A stretch of 64,000 nucleotides of DNA, from positions 12,347 through 76,346 of the forward strand of contig SFMO01000143.1 of the NCBI GenBank assembly GCA_004554385.1. Direction: 5' to 3'. A program made the position numbers and the translations under genes. The stretch comes from Ruminococcus flavefaciens. GTDB lineage: Bacteria; Bacillota; Clostridia; Oscillospirales; Ruminococcaceae. The notes beneath the pieces were generated by a model, which was not told where the DNA came from, ran no database searches, and worked only from the letters and a program-made list of their open reading frames with translations. Positions 1-7,910 of this stretch are shown here, one piece after another (the stretch's first letter is position 1; every line of letters starts with the position of its first letter).

Positions 1-17
1 CGGATAGGCGCGGATCT

Positions 18-479
18 TTATTTGCGGCTTTTCTTTTCGCGGAGCTGTCGGAAAAACTCCGAAAGTATTGCCGAGCACTCCTCTTCCATGACTCCGCCAG
101 TGACATCGGGGCGGTAGTTGTAGGGAAGCTCAAACATTTTCTGTACCGAAACAGCAGAGCCGCTTTTAATGTCATAAGCACCGAAGACGACGTTGTCGAT
201 ACGTGAATTAATAATGGCGCCGCAGCACATTGGGCAGGGTTCAAGCGTGACGTATATTGCACACTCAGGAAGGCGCCAGCCTCCAAGAGTGCGGCAGGCT
301 TCGTCTATTGCCATTATCTCAGCGTGAGCAAGGGCATTCTTAGCACCCTCACGCATATTCCGTCCCTCGCCGACTATTTCTCCTGTGGTCTTTTTTACGA
401 CTACTGCTCCCACAGGGACTTCGCCCTCTTCAAAGGCGAGCCTTGCCAGCTCAAGTGCACGGGACATATATCTATCCAT
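18..479 (-). CDS. tadA: tRNA-specific adenosine deaminase TadA
   Basis: Zinc-dependent deaminase that converts adenosine 34 to inosine in tRNA-Arg(ACG), needed to read CGN codons. The protein (153 aa) shows the cytidine/deoxycytidylate deaminase fold signatures: an HAE zinc and proton-shuttle motif (ALAHAEIMAIDEA) and the PCPMCCGA zinc motif, in the right order and spacing. A longer frame runs up to base 536, but the ATG at 477-479 has a good AAGGAG site seven bases upstream and gives the usual family length, so I take the shorter start. It lies just downstream of the CPBP protease gene on the same strand and is probably co-transcribed with it. Guanine deaminase-like relatives share the fold, but the length and C-terminus fit TadA. 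Confidence 0.93.
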   Translation of the reverse strand: MDRYMSRALELARLAFEEGEVPVGAVVVKKTTGEIVGEGRNMREGAKNALAHAEIMAIDEACRTLGGWRLPECAIYVTLEPCPMCCGAIINSRIDNVVFGAYDIKSGSAVSVQKMFELPYNYRPDVTGGVMEEECSAILSEFFRQLREKKSRK

Positions 480-499
480 TGATATGCTCCTTGAAAGGT

Positions 500-1663
500 C
501 TATAATATAAGCTTTATAAGGGCAGCCATTACACATACACCCACTACAGCAGGCACAGGGTAGCTTCTGAAAGCTGTCATAAACCTCTGTGGGGCAGTGA
601 CTTCTGACTTGTATACCGCTATCCTGTTGCGGTTCTTTTTCTTGTTCAGGATATAAACGAAGGTAACACCTGCAATTCCGACAACGAATACCGCAAGGAT
701 AAAGATGTTTCGTTTCAGGAATATGCTGTCGGCTGATGTTGATTCAAGCAGTATAAGAGCCATTCGGTAGAGCTTGAAAATGATCTGAACGTATATGGCT
801 GTAAGTATCGAACCGCTTCTGAGCATTCCCTCACCTGCAACAGCTGCCATGAGGAGAGCCGCAGGGAACTCGCGGACATCCTGGACAAGGAAGGCAGACA
901 TCAGCGAGGTTATCAGTACGGCGAATATGTCGCCGAACTGTCGGAGCGCTCCGAAAACAGCTCCTCTGAAAAACAGCTCTGAGATCACCGAAACGATGAT
1001 GATATCGAATACTGCATAGATAATGAACTGCTTCTGGTCCCATGCCGATGCATCTGCATCTATTTCGCGGAAATAATTGAAAAGCTGCCTTGTTCTGTTT
1101 GTATAGATGCTTGGAAGGCTCGTTACTGCACTTGCAGCAAGAGACAGGCAGAGGGATCCGATCATATCGGCGGAGTGCTTCAGCTTTGTCATGAACTCGA
1201 CCTTGAATGGCATTTTCATCTTTTGGTGAACGTATATCCCCGGAATGATTATTTTCATCAGACCAACAAGAATGAGGTATGTTACGATCTCAATATCGCC
1301 GCCGTAAACTCCTGTGCTGAAGAAAGAGGCGTGTATGTTGAAGCCGAGAAAATCAAAAAGGGATATTACTGCCTTGCCGATGATATTGTCGATAACTATC
1401 CACATTAGCATGGCGATACCTGCAACGTTCATTATCTTGATGACGCAGTTTCGCTCGGCTGTGGGCAGAGAGCGGCTTTCGAAGCCCTTTCCTTCAACGA
1501 ATACGCTTTCTCTTCGGTCCATCTTGAAGTTGAAGGCATAGGGGTTATCCTTATTTTTACGCCACTTTATAAAGCTCTGGTTGTAGCGGTCGTCCTGAGT
1601 CGAATAGTCAAATTGTTCTACAACATTGATGATATTTTTCTCTGAGGTGTCAGTAAGTTTCAT
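500..1663 (-). CDS. CPBP-family intramembrane metalloprotease-like protein
   Basis: Integral membrane protein of 387 aa with about eight hydrophobic segments and a soluble N-terminal stretch of about 70 residues. The region VISELFFRGAVFGALRQF resembles the first motif of CPBP/CAAX (Abi, Rce1-like) intramembrane proteases, normally EExxxR. Here the pair is Glu-Leu rather than Glu-Glu, so catalytic competence is uncertain. Family members process prenylated or peptide substrates, or are linked to bacteriocin immunity; the substrate here is unknown. The start is supported by a GGAGGTG ribosome site directly upstream. It is followed after about 20 bp by tadA on the same strand. Confidence 0.75.
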   Translation of the reverse strand: MKLTDTSEKNIINVVEQFDYSTQDDRYNQSFIKWRKNKDNPYAFNFKMDRRESVFVEGKGFESRSLPTAERNCVIKIMNVAGIAMLMWIVIDNIIGKAVISLFDFLGFNIHASFFSTGVYGGDIEIVTYLILVGLMKIIIPGIYVHQKMKMPFKVEFMTKLKHSADMIGSLCLSLAASAVTSLPSIYTNRTRQLFNYFREIDADASAWDQKQFIIYAVFDIIIVSVISELFFRGAVFGALRQFGDIFAVLITSLMSAFLVQDVREFPAALLMAAVAGEGMLRSGSILTAIYVQIIFKLYRMALILLESTSADSIFLKRNIFILAVFVVGIAGVTFVYILNKKKNRNRIAVYKSEVTAPQRFMTAFRSYPVPAVVGVCVMAALIKLIL

Positions 1664-1785
1664 TGACTCACCTCCTGCAATTTCTCATTATAATAGTATC
1701 ATATTTTAAGGGTAACAGTGTTGATATTTTAAAGCAATTTTATGAACAATAGGTTAAATTGATAAAAAATAAAAGGAGATCATCC

Positions 1786-2310
1786 GTGAACAGAAAATTC
1801 TTTGTTTCAGCAGCCTTTATGGCGCTGCTGTCCGTCACAGGCTGTGCCTCGGGACGGATCCATGAAAAATGCTATCTCCGGGCTGTTTCGGTTTCCGGAA
1901 ACCAGCTTGTTTTCTCTTTATTTAACATTGACGGTGTCATTGTGGGGACGGGGGATGATATGCACTCAGCCAGACGTTCTGCGGAGCTCATCGGCGGCAA
2001 GCCCATATTTACAGGCTATACCGAGCTCGTTATCGTTGACGGCGAGGACTCTCTCGGCGTTCTCGGAAATATGCTGAGGGAATGGAAGCTGTCGCCTTCG
2101 TGCAGAGTGGTGTGCAGTGAAAACGGCGAAGAGCTTCTTCGCAGCAATGATGCAGAGCTGCTGATCGGGATAACGGATCAGGCTGTAAAGCAGGGGATAG
2201 CGCCGCCCTGCGACATCATCGCCGTTCTCGGAGAGCTATGCCATGACGGACAGGCAGAGACAGCCGAACTTCACTCGGACGGAACTGTTGGAAGCTGCGT
2301 CATACGCTAA
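1786..2310 (+). CDS. small lipoprotein, possibly Ger(x)C N-terminal-like
   Basis: Predicted 174-aa exported lipoprotein: basic N-terminus (MNRKFF), hydrophobic core, then a lipobox ending VTGC. I chose the GTG at 1786 because AAAGGAG sits six bases upstream; an upstream TTG at 1759 lacks a site. The mature part has a pattern of short beta segments with a YTELVIVDGED stretch that recalls the N-terminal domain of spore germination proteins of the GerAC/Ger(x)C family, but the protein is far too short to be a complete member and no gerA or gerB partner is nearby. The function is therefore open. Its stop overlaps the end of the convergent small gene. Confidence 0.6.
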   Translation: MNRKFFVSAAFMALLSVTGCASGRIHEKCYLRAVSVSGNQLVFSLFNIDGVIVGTGDDMHSARRSAELIGGKPIFTGYTELVIVDGEDSLGVLGNMLREWKLSPSCRVVCSENGEELLRSNDAELLIGITDQAVKQGIAPPCDIIAVLGELCHDGQAETAELHSDGTVGSCVIR

Positions 2311-2495
2311 TTCTGGTGGCGTACAACACCGTACTCGTCATCAAGACGATAATACGGACAGGAATAGTTTGTGCCCTGTAAAAATCGGTACATCTCGTCC
2401 TCGTCAAGATTTATCATACAGACGTAGCAGTCGTAATCCTCGTCATAGACGTAGTTTGTGCAGGTCTCACAGTTGGTTGCTTTTTTCTTTTCCAT
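2307..2495 (-). CDS. small Cys-rich conserved protein (DUF6472-like)
   Basis: A 62-aa acidic protein with five cysteines: CETC near the N-terminus, CYVC in the middle, and a single Cys in SCPYYRLDDEY near the C-terminus. The spacing suggests a metal-binding or zinc-ribbon-like fold. The pattern of NYVYDEDYDCYVC, a DEDEMYRFL helix and CPYYRLDDEY matches a small protein I recall from many Clostridia, annotated as DUF6472; no function is known. Its start has a GGAG-type site (gaaaggagcttcgctt on the minus strand). It converges on the lipoprotein gene with a 4-bp overlap of stops. Confidence 0.65.
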   Translation of the reverse strand: MEKKKATNCETCTNYVYDEDYDCYVCMINLDEDEMYRFLQGTNYSCPYYRLDDEYGVVRHQN

Positions 2496-2766
2496 AAGCG
2501 AAGCTCCTTTCCGCTGATTCTTTAGTCTGAGAGGACATCGTCTTCTGCATACAAAACCAATACATTATAACACAAATGAAAAGAAAATGCAAATTTTTGG
2601 CTGAATTTTTTCAAATGCACTTTGATAAAAATATAACAACGTGCCTTTTTTTATATATCACCAACGGGGATTGCTGCTCATTTCTGTTGTTAACCTACGG
2701 TCATTCGCATTTTTTGCTGTGTTTTTGCGTAATATTGCTATTCCTAAAAAATACCGTCTGCCGCTA

Positions 2767-2795
2767 TTGACACATTGACAAAAAACAGATATAAT
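2767..2795 (+). promoter_or_regulatory. strong promoter of the PEP carboxykinase gene
   Basis: Perfect TTGACA (2767-2772), 17-bp spacer, perfect TATAAT (2790-2795). The predicted start near 2803 leaves a leader of about 85 nt before the AGGAGG site and the ATG at 2890. The 270 bp upstream (2496-2766) is AT-rich and shows no convincing gene. Confidence 0.85.
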
Positions 2796-2889
2796 AGTAT
2801 CAGAGGAACGTTTGACTTTTGTCGGACGCTCTGTGCTGCGGTGAATATTTCCGCAAGTTACATGATAATTTTTTAGGAGGTATTATACA

Positions 2890-4707
2890 ATGTCACTGAC
2901 AAAAAATCCCAACGTATTAAAGTGGGTTGACGAGATGGTTGCTCTCTGCCAGCCTGATAAGGTAGTTTGGATCGACGGCTCAAAGGAGCAGCTCGACGCT
3001 CTCACCGAGGAAGTTACTTCACTCCCCGATGACAGCTGGGACAAAATGTACAAGCTCAATCAGGAAAAGTATCCTAACTGTCTCTACCACAGAACCCGCG
3101 CTAACGACGTTGCTCGTGTTGAGGACAGAACTTTCATCTGCTCCAAGGAAAAGAAGGGTGCAGGTCCTACAAACAACTGGATGGCTCCTGATGAGATGAA
3201 GGCACTTCTCACTCCTATGTACAAGGGTGTTATGAAGGGCAGAACAATGTATGTTATCCCTTACTCAATGGGTCCTATCGGTTCTCCTCTCGCTAAGGTA
3301 GGTGTTGAGGTAACTGACTCTATCTACGTTGTTCTCAACATGAATATCATGACACGTATGGGTAAACAGGCATTCGAGAACCTCGGTGACACTTCCGATG
3401 ATTTCGTAAGAGGTCTCCACTCAAAGGCTGACGTTGATCCTGAAAAGAGATACATCGTTCAGTTCCCTGAGGAAAATACTATCTGGTCTATCAACTCTGC
3501 TTACGGCGGAAACGTTCTCCTCGGCAAGAAGTGCTTCGCACTCCGTATCGCTTCCTTCCAGGGTAAGAACGAGGCTTGGATGGCTGAGCATATGCTTATC
3601 CTCGGCGTTAAGAAGCCTAACGGCGAAGTTAAGTACATCACAGCTGCATTCCCGTCAGCTTGCGGTAAGACCAACCTGGCTATGCTTATCCCACCGGAGG
3701 GATACAAGAAGGACGGCTATGAGGTATTCACAGTCGGCGACGATATCGCTTGGATGAAGCCCGGCAAGGACGGCAGACTCTACGCTATCAACCCTGAGAA
3801 CGGCTTCTTCGGCGTTGCTCCCGGAACAAACGCTAAGTCAAACTACAACGCTCTTGCTTGTACAAAGAACGGCGCAATCTTCACAAACGTTGCTCTCGAT
3901 AACTCTGACAATACTCCATGGTGGGAGAAGCTCACAGAGAATCCGCCTAAGGATGCTACAGAGTGGAAGGGCGAGAAGGTAGACGGCGAGGCTTATACAG
4001 CAGCAGGCAACAAGCTTGCTCATCCGAACTCAAGATTCACAGCTCCTGCTAAGAACTGCCCATGCATCTCTCCTGAGTTCAACAATCCTGAGGGCGTTCC
4101 TGTATCTGCTATCATTTTCGGCGGAAGAAGAGCTACAACTGCTCCTCTCGTATATCAGTCATTCGACTGGACACACGGTACATATATCGGTTCAGCTGTT
4201 TCTTCTGAGACAACTGCTGCTGCTACAGGTGCTGTAGGTGTTCTCCGTCACGATCCTATGGCTATGAAGCCATTCATCGGCTACAACGTAGGTGACTACT
4301 GGGCACACTGGCTCGAAATGGGCGCAAGACTCGGCAGCAAGGCTCCTAAGATCTTCAATGTTAACTGGTTCAGAACAGACGATGAGGGTAACTTCCTCTG
4401 GCCTGGTTTCGGCGACAACATGAGAGTTCTCGACTGGATCATCAAGAGAGTTGACGGCGAAGTTGACGCTGTTGAGACTCCTATCGGATACCTTCCAAAG
4501 CCTGAGGACATCAACCTCAAGGGTATCGAGGACGAAGTTCCTGCAACTGCTCTCCAGAAGCTCCTTACAGTTGATAAGGAAGAGTGGAAGAAGGAGATCG
4601 CTGAGATGAGAAGATACTATGACGAGGACATCAAGGCTAAGGGCGGTAACATCCCACAGGCACTTTACGATGAGCTCGACATGATCGAAGCAAATCTCAA
4701 CAAGTAA
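2890..4707 (+). CDS. pckG: phosphoenolpyruvate carboxykinase (GTP)
   Basis: Cytosolic enzyme interconverting oxaloacetate plus GTP with PEP plus CO2 and GDP. In succinate-forming rumen bacteria it is thought to run in the carboxylating direction, feeding the succinate branch; that direction is inference here. At 605 aa it has the length of the GTP class, not the 540-aa ATP class. Diagnostic features are the kinase-1 P-loop FPSACGKTNLAM, the GDDIAWM metal-binding segment, and the nucleotide-binding region with IIFGGRRA near residue 420. Codon use is strongly biased to the GCT, GTT, CTC and AAG sets shared with the scaffoldins, typical of a highly expressed gene. It is monocistronic, with a perfect consensus promoter and a strong terminator. 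Confidence 0.95.
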   Translation: MSLTKNPNVLKWVDEMVALCQPDKVVWIDGSKEQLDALTEEVTSLPDDSWDKMYKLNQEKYPNCLYHRTRANDVARVEDRTFICSKEKKGAGPTNNWMAPDEMKALLTPMYKGVMKGRTMYVIPYSMGPIGSPLAKVGVEVTDSIYVVLNMNIMTRMGKQAFENLGDTSDDFVRGLHSKADVDPEKRYIVQFPEENTIWSINSAYGGNVLLGKKCFALRIASFQGKNEAWMAEHMLILGVKKPNGEVKYITAAFPSACGKTNLAMLIPPEGYKKDGYEVFTVGDDIAWMKPGKDGRLYAINPENGFFGVAPGTNAKSNYNALACTKNGAIFTNVALDNSDNTPWWEKLTENPPKDATEWKGEKVDGEAYTAAGNKLAHPNSRFTAPAKNCPCISPEFNNPEGVPVSAIIFGGRRATTAPLVYQSFDWTHGTYIGSAVSSETTAAATGAVGVLRHDPMAMKPFIGYNVGDYWAHWLEMGARLGSKAPKIFNVNWFRTDDEGNFLWPGFGDNMRVLDWIIKRVDGEVDAVETPIGYLPKPEDINLKGIEDEVPATALQKLLTVDKEEWKKEIAEMRRYYDEDIKAKGGNIPQALYDELDMIEANLNK

Positions 4708-4718
4708 TTGATAATATT

Positions 4719-4745
4719 AAAGCTCCCCGAAAGGGGAGCTTTTTA
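4719..4745. terminator. intrinsic terminator after pckG
   Basis: Stem AAAGCTCCCC / GGGGAGCTTT with a GAAA tetraloop followed by a T run. The A run on the other side lets it also serve the convergent HTH gene. A nearly identical stem occurs at 5631-5656. Confidence 0.9.
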
Positions 4746-4754
4746 TGTACAGCC

Positions 4755-4961
4755 TTATTCATTTACGTGCTCAAACAGATCGCCCGGCTGACATTCGAGA
4801 GCCTCGCATATGGCGTTCATGGTCTCAAAGCGTATGCCCTTCATTTTGCCTGTTTTGAGATTTGAGAGATTGACGTTTGTCATGCCGACTTTTTCGGCAA
4901 GTTCGTTCAGGGACATCTTGCGGTCAGCCATTATTCTGTCAAGTCTAATTATTATTGCCAT
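4755..4961 (-). CDS. Cro/CI-type HTH transcriptional regulator (YozG-like)
   Basis: A 68-aa single-domain DNA-binding protein. The XRE-type helix-turn-helix spans about residues 12-60: MSLNELAEKVGMTNVNLSN, then a recognition helix region and ALECQPGDLFEHV at the end. This minimal form is typically encoded next to a DUF2975 membrane protein, as here, where the 153-aa membrane protein ends 11 bp upstream on the same strand. The pair is probably one autoregulated operon: the only promoter found upstream carries palindromes with AAAG/CTTT half-sites, which I infer to be the binding sites of this protein. Confidence 0.85.
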   Translation of the reverse strand: MAIIIRLDRIMADRKMSLNELAEKVGMTNVNLSNLKTGKMKGIRFETMNAICEALECQPGDLFEHVNE

Positions 4962-4972
4962 GCCGCACCGCC

Positions 4973-5434
4973 TTATGCAATCGAGTCGTTGTCTTCCTGA
5001 AGACTGAGACCGTATACGAAAACCTCGGATAATATGCCGATTATTACACCAATACCGATTATAAGTATATTCTGCATATCAAAAGATATGGTCACTGCGA
5101 ATTGGCTGTCATCTTCAGGTATAGTCGCACAGGACGGTATAAGGCCGCCTGCCAAGAGGATAACTGCCATAATGCGGAGCTTTGCTATGATCTTCTTTGA
5201 AAAGGGCTTGCCTGTTTTGCGGATTTCAAGCAGTATAAGTGCAAGAAGTCCCAGCTCTGCGAATATTACAAGGGAGCAGAGACTGTTGGACAGGTACTCC
5301 TTCATATTTGTGTGATCCGCATAGCCTATAAACTGCCATACAGACAAAACAAGCGCAGCGAGGCAGAATAAACAGCTTAGAATGGTGTCGATAAATGTAC
5401 GTTTCTTGAGTTTTTCAGATATCATTTTGTTCAT
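4973..5434 (-). CDS. DUF2975-family membrane protein
   Basis: A 153-aa integral membrane protein with four hydrophobic segments (about residues 12-35, 45-66, 85-103 and 120-145). Order, length and the downstream partner match DUF2975 proteins, which are commonly paired with a small YozG-type HTH regulator. The function is not established; the common guess is that the membrane protein senses an envelope signal and modulates the regulator. A ribosome site AAAGGAGAT precedes the ATG. It is the first gene of the two-gene operon. Confidence 0.8.
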   Translation of the reverse strand: MNKMISEKLKKRTFIDTILSCLFCLAALVLSVWQFIGYADHTNMKEYLSNSLCSLVIFAELGLLALILLEIRKTGKPFSKKIIAKLRIMAVILLAGGLIPSCATIPEDDSQFAVTISFDMQNILIIGIGVIIGILSEVFVYGLSLQEDNDSIA

Positions 5435-5448
5435 AACAGCATCTCCTT

Positions 5449-5465
5449 TTAAAGCGTTACTTTAA
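5449..5465. promoter_or_regulatory. downstream operator palindrome of the HTH/DUF2975 operon
   Basis: Inverted repeat TTAAAG-CGTTA-CTTTAA lying between the -10 box and the ribosome site of the minus-strand operon, so a bound protein would block elongation or initiation. It resembles the palindrome at 5531-5549. Confidence 0.55.
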
Positions 5466-5495
5466 GTTTTTAAAGTTTTATCAGCTGATGACTGT

Positions 5496-5524
5496 ATTAT
5501 AGCACGTAAATTAAAGCGTGTCAA
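5496..5524 (-). promoter_or_regulatory. promoter of the HTH/DUF2975 operon
   Basis: Minus-strand TTGACA (complement of 5519-5524), 17-bp spacer, TATAAT (complement of 5496-5501). The spacer itself contains a CTTTAA half-site, and palindromes flank the promoter on both sides. Confidence 0.8.
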
Positions 5525-5530
5525 TAAGTA

Positions 5531-5549
5531 TTTAAAGTAATGCTTTAAA
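5531..5549. promoter_or_regulatory. upstream operator palindrome TTTAAAG-N5-CTTTAAA
   Basis: Perfect 7-bp inverted repeat with a 5-bp spacer, just upstream of the -35 box. Together with 5449-5465 and the half-site in the spacer it suggests cooperative autoregulation. Confidence 0.55.
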
Positions 5550-5630
5550 TATCGTCGAAATAGACAAGATGAACGCTCACTGAAAATATTCACATGTGCA
5601 AGATGGCTGAACTTCCGCATCAAAATAAAA

Positions 5631-5656
5631 AAAGCTCCCCTTATGGGGAGCTTTTT
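5631..5656. terminator. bidirectional terminator-like hairpin
   Basis: Stem AAAGCTCCCC / GGGGAGCTTT with a TTAT loop, T run on the plus side and A run before it. The stem is the same as that after pckG, so the HTH/DUF2975 module is bracketed by two copies. The following 320 bp up to 5983 contains no gene I can support; it is AT-rich. Confidence 0.7.
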
Positions 5657-5983
5657 GACATTTCAAAGCGGTTGCTGTGAAATGAAAACAGAGCTTTGAT
5701 AACTTGATATGCGATCATTTATGCTGAACGCATAAAATAATTAATCTATTTATATTATATCACAATTTTAGGTTATTTACAATAGCAGTATTGCACAAAA
5801 AAATGTGATTTTCTTAGTGTAATATCGATAAACAAAAATACTCTCTGTTATATAGGCCTCTGAACCTGTATCAAAGTCGGAAAATATGTGTAACAGTTCT
5901 TCTTTCTGATACGATTATGATATATGTGAGGAGACGCATAGGTTGAAAAATTCAAAAAAACCTACAAAATCGCATGAAATGGC

Positions 5984-6012
5984 TTGCATTTTCTTTCGTA
6001 AACTGCTATTAT
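5984..6012 (+). promoter_or_regulatory. probable promoter of the gtrA-like/dusB operon
   Basis: TTGCAT (5984-5989), 17-bp spacer, TATTAT (6007-6012), with an overlapping TATAAT three bases later. The ATG follows about 85 bp downstream. Confidence 0.6.
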
Positions 6013-6096
6013 AATAAATGTGTCTGCAATAACCTTCGTAACGCAGTTGTTGCCGGAAAGACATTAATAATGCGTTGCTATGAAAGGATATTTAAA

Positions 6097-6588
6097 ATGG
6101 AGAAATTTATCAAGTGGTGCGTTTCGATTCTCCCGAAGCCGCTGCAGAAGATATATTATAAATATGAAGAAAAGTGGCTGTACCTCATTTTCGGGGGACT
6201 TACCACAGTTGTGTCTATCATTACCAAGCTGCTGCTTTTCAAGCTTGTTCCGGGTGAGCCGAAATGGGAGAGCACTGCGGGCGTTGTATTCTCATGGATA
6301 TGCGCGGTGACATTTGCATTCTTTACCAATAAGAAGTACGTTTTCAAGAACGAGACCAGTAATGCCAGAGAGTTCTGGAAGGTGTTTGCTTCCTTCTACG
6401 GTGCAAGACTTGCTACTCTTGGCATGGAGGAGGCTATATTCCTCATATTCTGCGACTGGCTCGGTGTGAGCAAGACTATTATAACCTTCCTCAGCCAGGT
6501 GCTGATCTTTGTAGCCAACTATATCCTGAGCAAGGTTTTCGTGTTCAAAAACAAGGATAAGGATACGATGGAGCAGCATAATGACTGA
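6097..6588 (+). CDS. GtrA-like family membrane protein
   Basis: A 163-aa protein with four transmembrane segments typical of the GtrA/DPMS family. These small proteins are thought to help move polyprenyl-linked sugars across the membrane for glycosylation of surface polymers. The motif YLIFGGLTTVVSI at the first segment and FFTNKKYVFKN between segments 2 and 3 are characteristic. I place the start at 6097 (MEKFIKW) with GAAAGG upstream; the frame is open further upstream, but that part contains the promoter and is not protein-like. The 3' end overlaps dusB by 8 bp, so the two are translated from one message. Confidence 0.83.
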   Translation: MEKFIKWCVSILPKPLQKIYYKYEEKWLYLIFGGLTTVVSIITKLLLFKLVPGEPKWESTAGVVFSWICAVTFAFFTNKKYVFKNETSNAREFWKVFASFYGARLATLGMEEAIFLIFCDWLGVSKTIITFLSQVLIFVANYILSKVFVFKNKDKDTMEQHND

Positions 6589-7582
6589 TACATTATTAAT
6601 AGGTAACAAAGCTGTTCCGAGGACAGCGGCTCTCGCGCCTATGGCAGGTGTTGCTGACAGGGCATACAGGCTCATGTGCAAGAAGTATGGTGCGGCTTAC
6701 GTTGTCAGCGAAATGGTCTCAGCAAAGGGCATATGCTACAGCGACCGCAAGACAGCTGAGCTGTGCACGGTCACTGACGAGGAAAGACCGATGGCAGTTC
6801 AGCTTTTCGGCAGCGAGCCAGACTTCATGGCGGAGGCTGTGAAGATAGTTCTGGAATACCGTTCCGATGTGATAGACATAAATATGGGCTGTCCTGTGCC
6901 GAAGGTCGTGGGTACCGGAGCAGGCTCGGCGCTGATGAAGGACGTGAAGCTTGCGGCAGATATTACTGAAGCTGCGGTAAAAGCGGCAGGTGAGACTCCT
7001 GTTACCGTGAAGATACGAAGCGGCTGGAGCAGCGACAGCATAAACGCTCCCGAAATGGCGAAGGCTCTCGAAGCAGCCGGAGCGGCGGCTATTGCGGTAC
7101 ACGGACGCACAAGAGATATGTTTTACAGCGGCGAGTCGGACAGTGGCGTTATCAGAGCTGTCAAGGAGGCAGTAAAAGTCCCTGTTATCGGAAACGGCGA
7201 TATAACAGATGCGGATTCCTGCGTGAAGATGTATGAGGAAACAGGCTGCGACCTTGTTATGATAGGACGGGGAAGCTACGGGAATCCCTTTATTTTCCGC
7301 GAGATAGAAGCAAAACTCCGGGGAGAGGAATATCAGCCCCCTGCTCTTGAGGAGAAAATGGACGTTATGCTGGAGCACATCAGACTTATACTTGAGATCA
7401 GCGAAAAATGCGAGGAGCTTGCCATGCATGAAGCGAGAAAACACGCTGCATGGTACATGAACGGCTATTACGGTTCCGCAAAATTCCGCGGACGCTGCTA
7501 TCAGCTTTCGTCTTACGCAGAAGCGGAGGCTCTTGCGGAAGAGTTCATCGAGCTTCAGAGAAGCCGTCAGAATAGCATCTGA
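6581..7582 (+). CDS. dusB: tRNA-dihydrouridine synthase
   Basis: FMN-dependent reductase that makes dihydrouridine in the tRNA D-loop. The 333-aa protein has the TIM-barrel signatures APMAGVADRAYR at the N-terminus, the active-site segment DINMGCPVPKVVGTGAGSALM with the catalytic Cys, IAVHGRTRDMFYSG, and the phosphate-binding VIGNGDI and MIGRGSYGNPFIF motifs. This fits the DusB subgroup of Firmicutes. The start ATG lies inside the end of the GtrA-like gene. After the stop, about 330 bp (7583-7910) contains only the promoter of the next gene. Confidence 0.93.
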   Translation: MTDTLLIGNKAVPRTAALAPMAGVADRAYRLMCKKYGAAYVVSEMVSAKGICYSDRKTAELCTVTDEERPMAVQLFGSEPDFMAEAVKIVLEYRSDVIDINMGCPVPKVVGTGAGSALMKDVKLAADITEAAVKAAGETPVTVKIRSGWSSDSINAPEMAKALEAAGAAAIAVHGRTRDMFYSGESDSGVIRAVKEAVKVPVIGNGDITDADSCVKMYEETGCDLVMIGRGSYGNPFIFREIEAKLRGEEYQPPALEEKMDVMLEHIRLILEISEKCEELAMHEARKHAAWYMNGYYGSAKFRGRCYQLSSYAEAEALAEEFIELQRSRQNSI

Positions 7583-7821
7583 GTACGGTTATACACTGGG
7601 GAATCCAAGTCAGTGAAATTTGTATACATAGTGGACAAAAAAGCTGTTCTCTGTCAGAGTGCACAATTTTTATTCTAAAACTTCGTATGAATGAACAAAT
7701 ATGAGCCAATAATAAAGGCGGAGGACAGAATTTGCCGTAAATACGTTGTTTGAGGCTGAAATCTAATCATTTTGTGCTTAAAACGCGTTGTAAATTCATT
7801 TAAGTTTGATACAATTTGTAA

Positions 7822-7850
7822 TTGCCAAACTGAAAATAATGTGATATAAT
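7822..7850 (+). promoter_or_regulatory. promoter of the CapA-like gene
   Basis: TTGCCA (7822-7827), 17-bp spacer, TATAAT (7845-7850). The rest of the 7583-7910 gap shows no gene. Confidence 0.75.
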
Positions 7851-7910
7851 AAAAATGCAAGAGGTGTATTATTTTCGGATTCTATGCCCCTTCGGAAAAA
7901 GGAGACCTTT

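Noticed and set aside
2576..2770. 64-codon plus-strand frame upstream of pckG
   Set aside because: AT-rich, Phe/Leu/Cys-rich composition, no ribosome site, and it runs into the pckG promoter.
2775..2795. Second TTGACA (2775-2780) as the -35 box of pckG
   Set aside because: It leaves only nine bases to the -10 box; the TTGACA at 2767-2772 gives the correct 17.
6719..7444. 241-codon minus-strand frame opposite dusB
   Set aside because: dusB has all family motifs in the other direction and there is no plausible start signal or protein-like composition on the minus strand.
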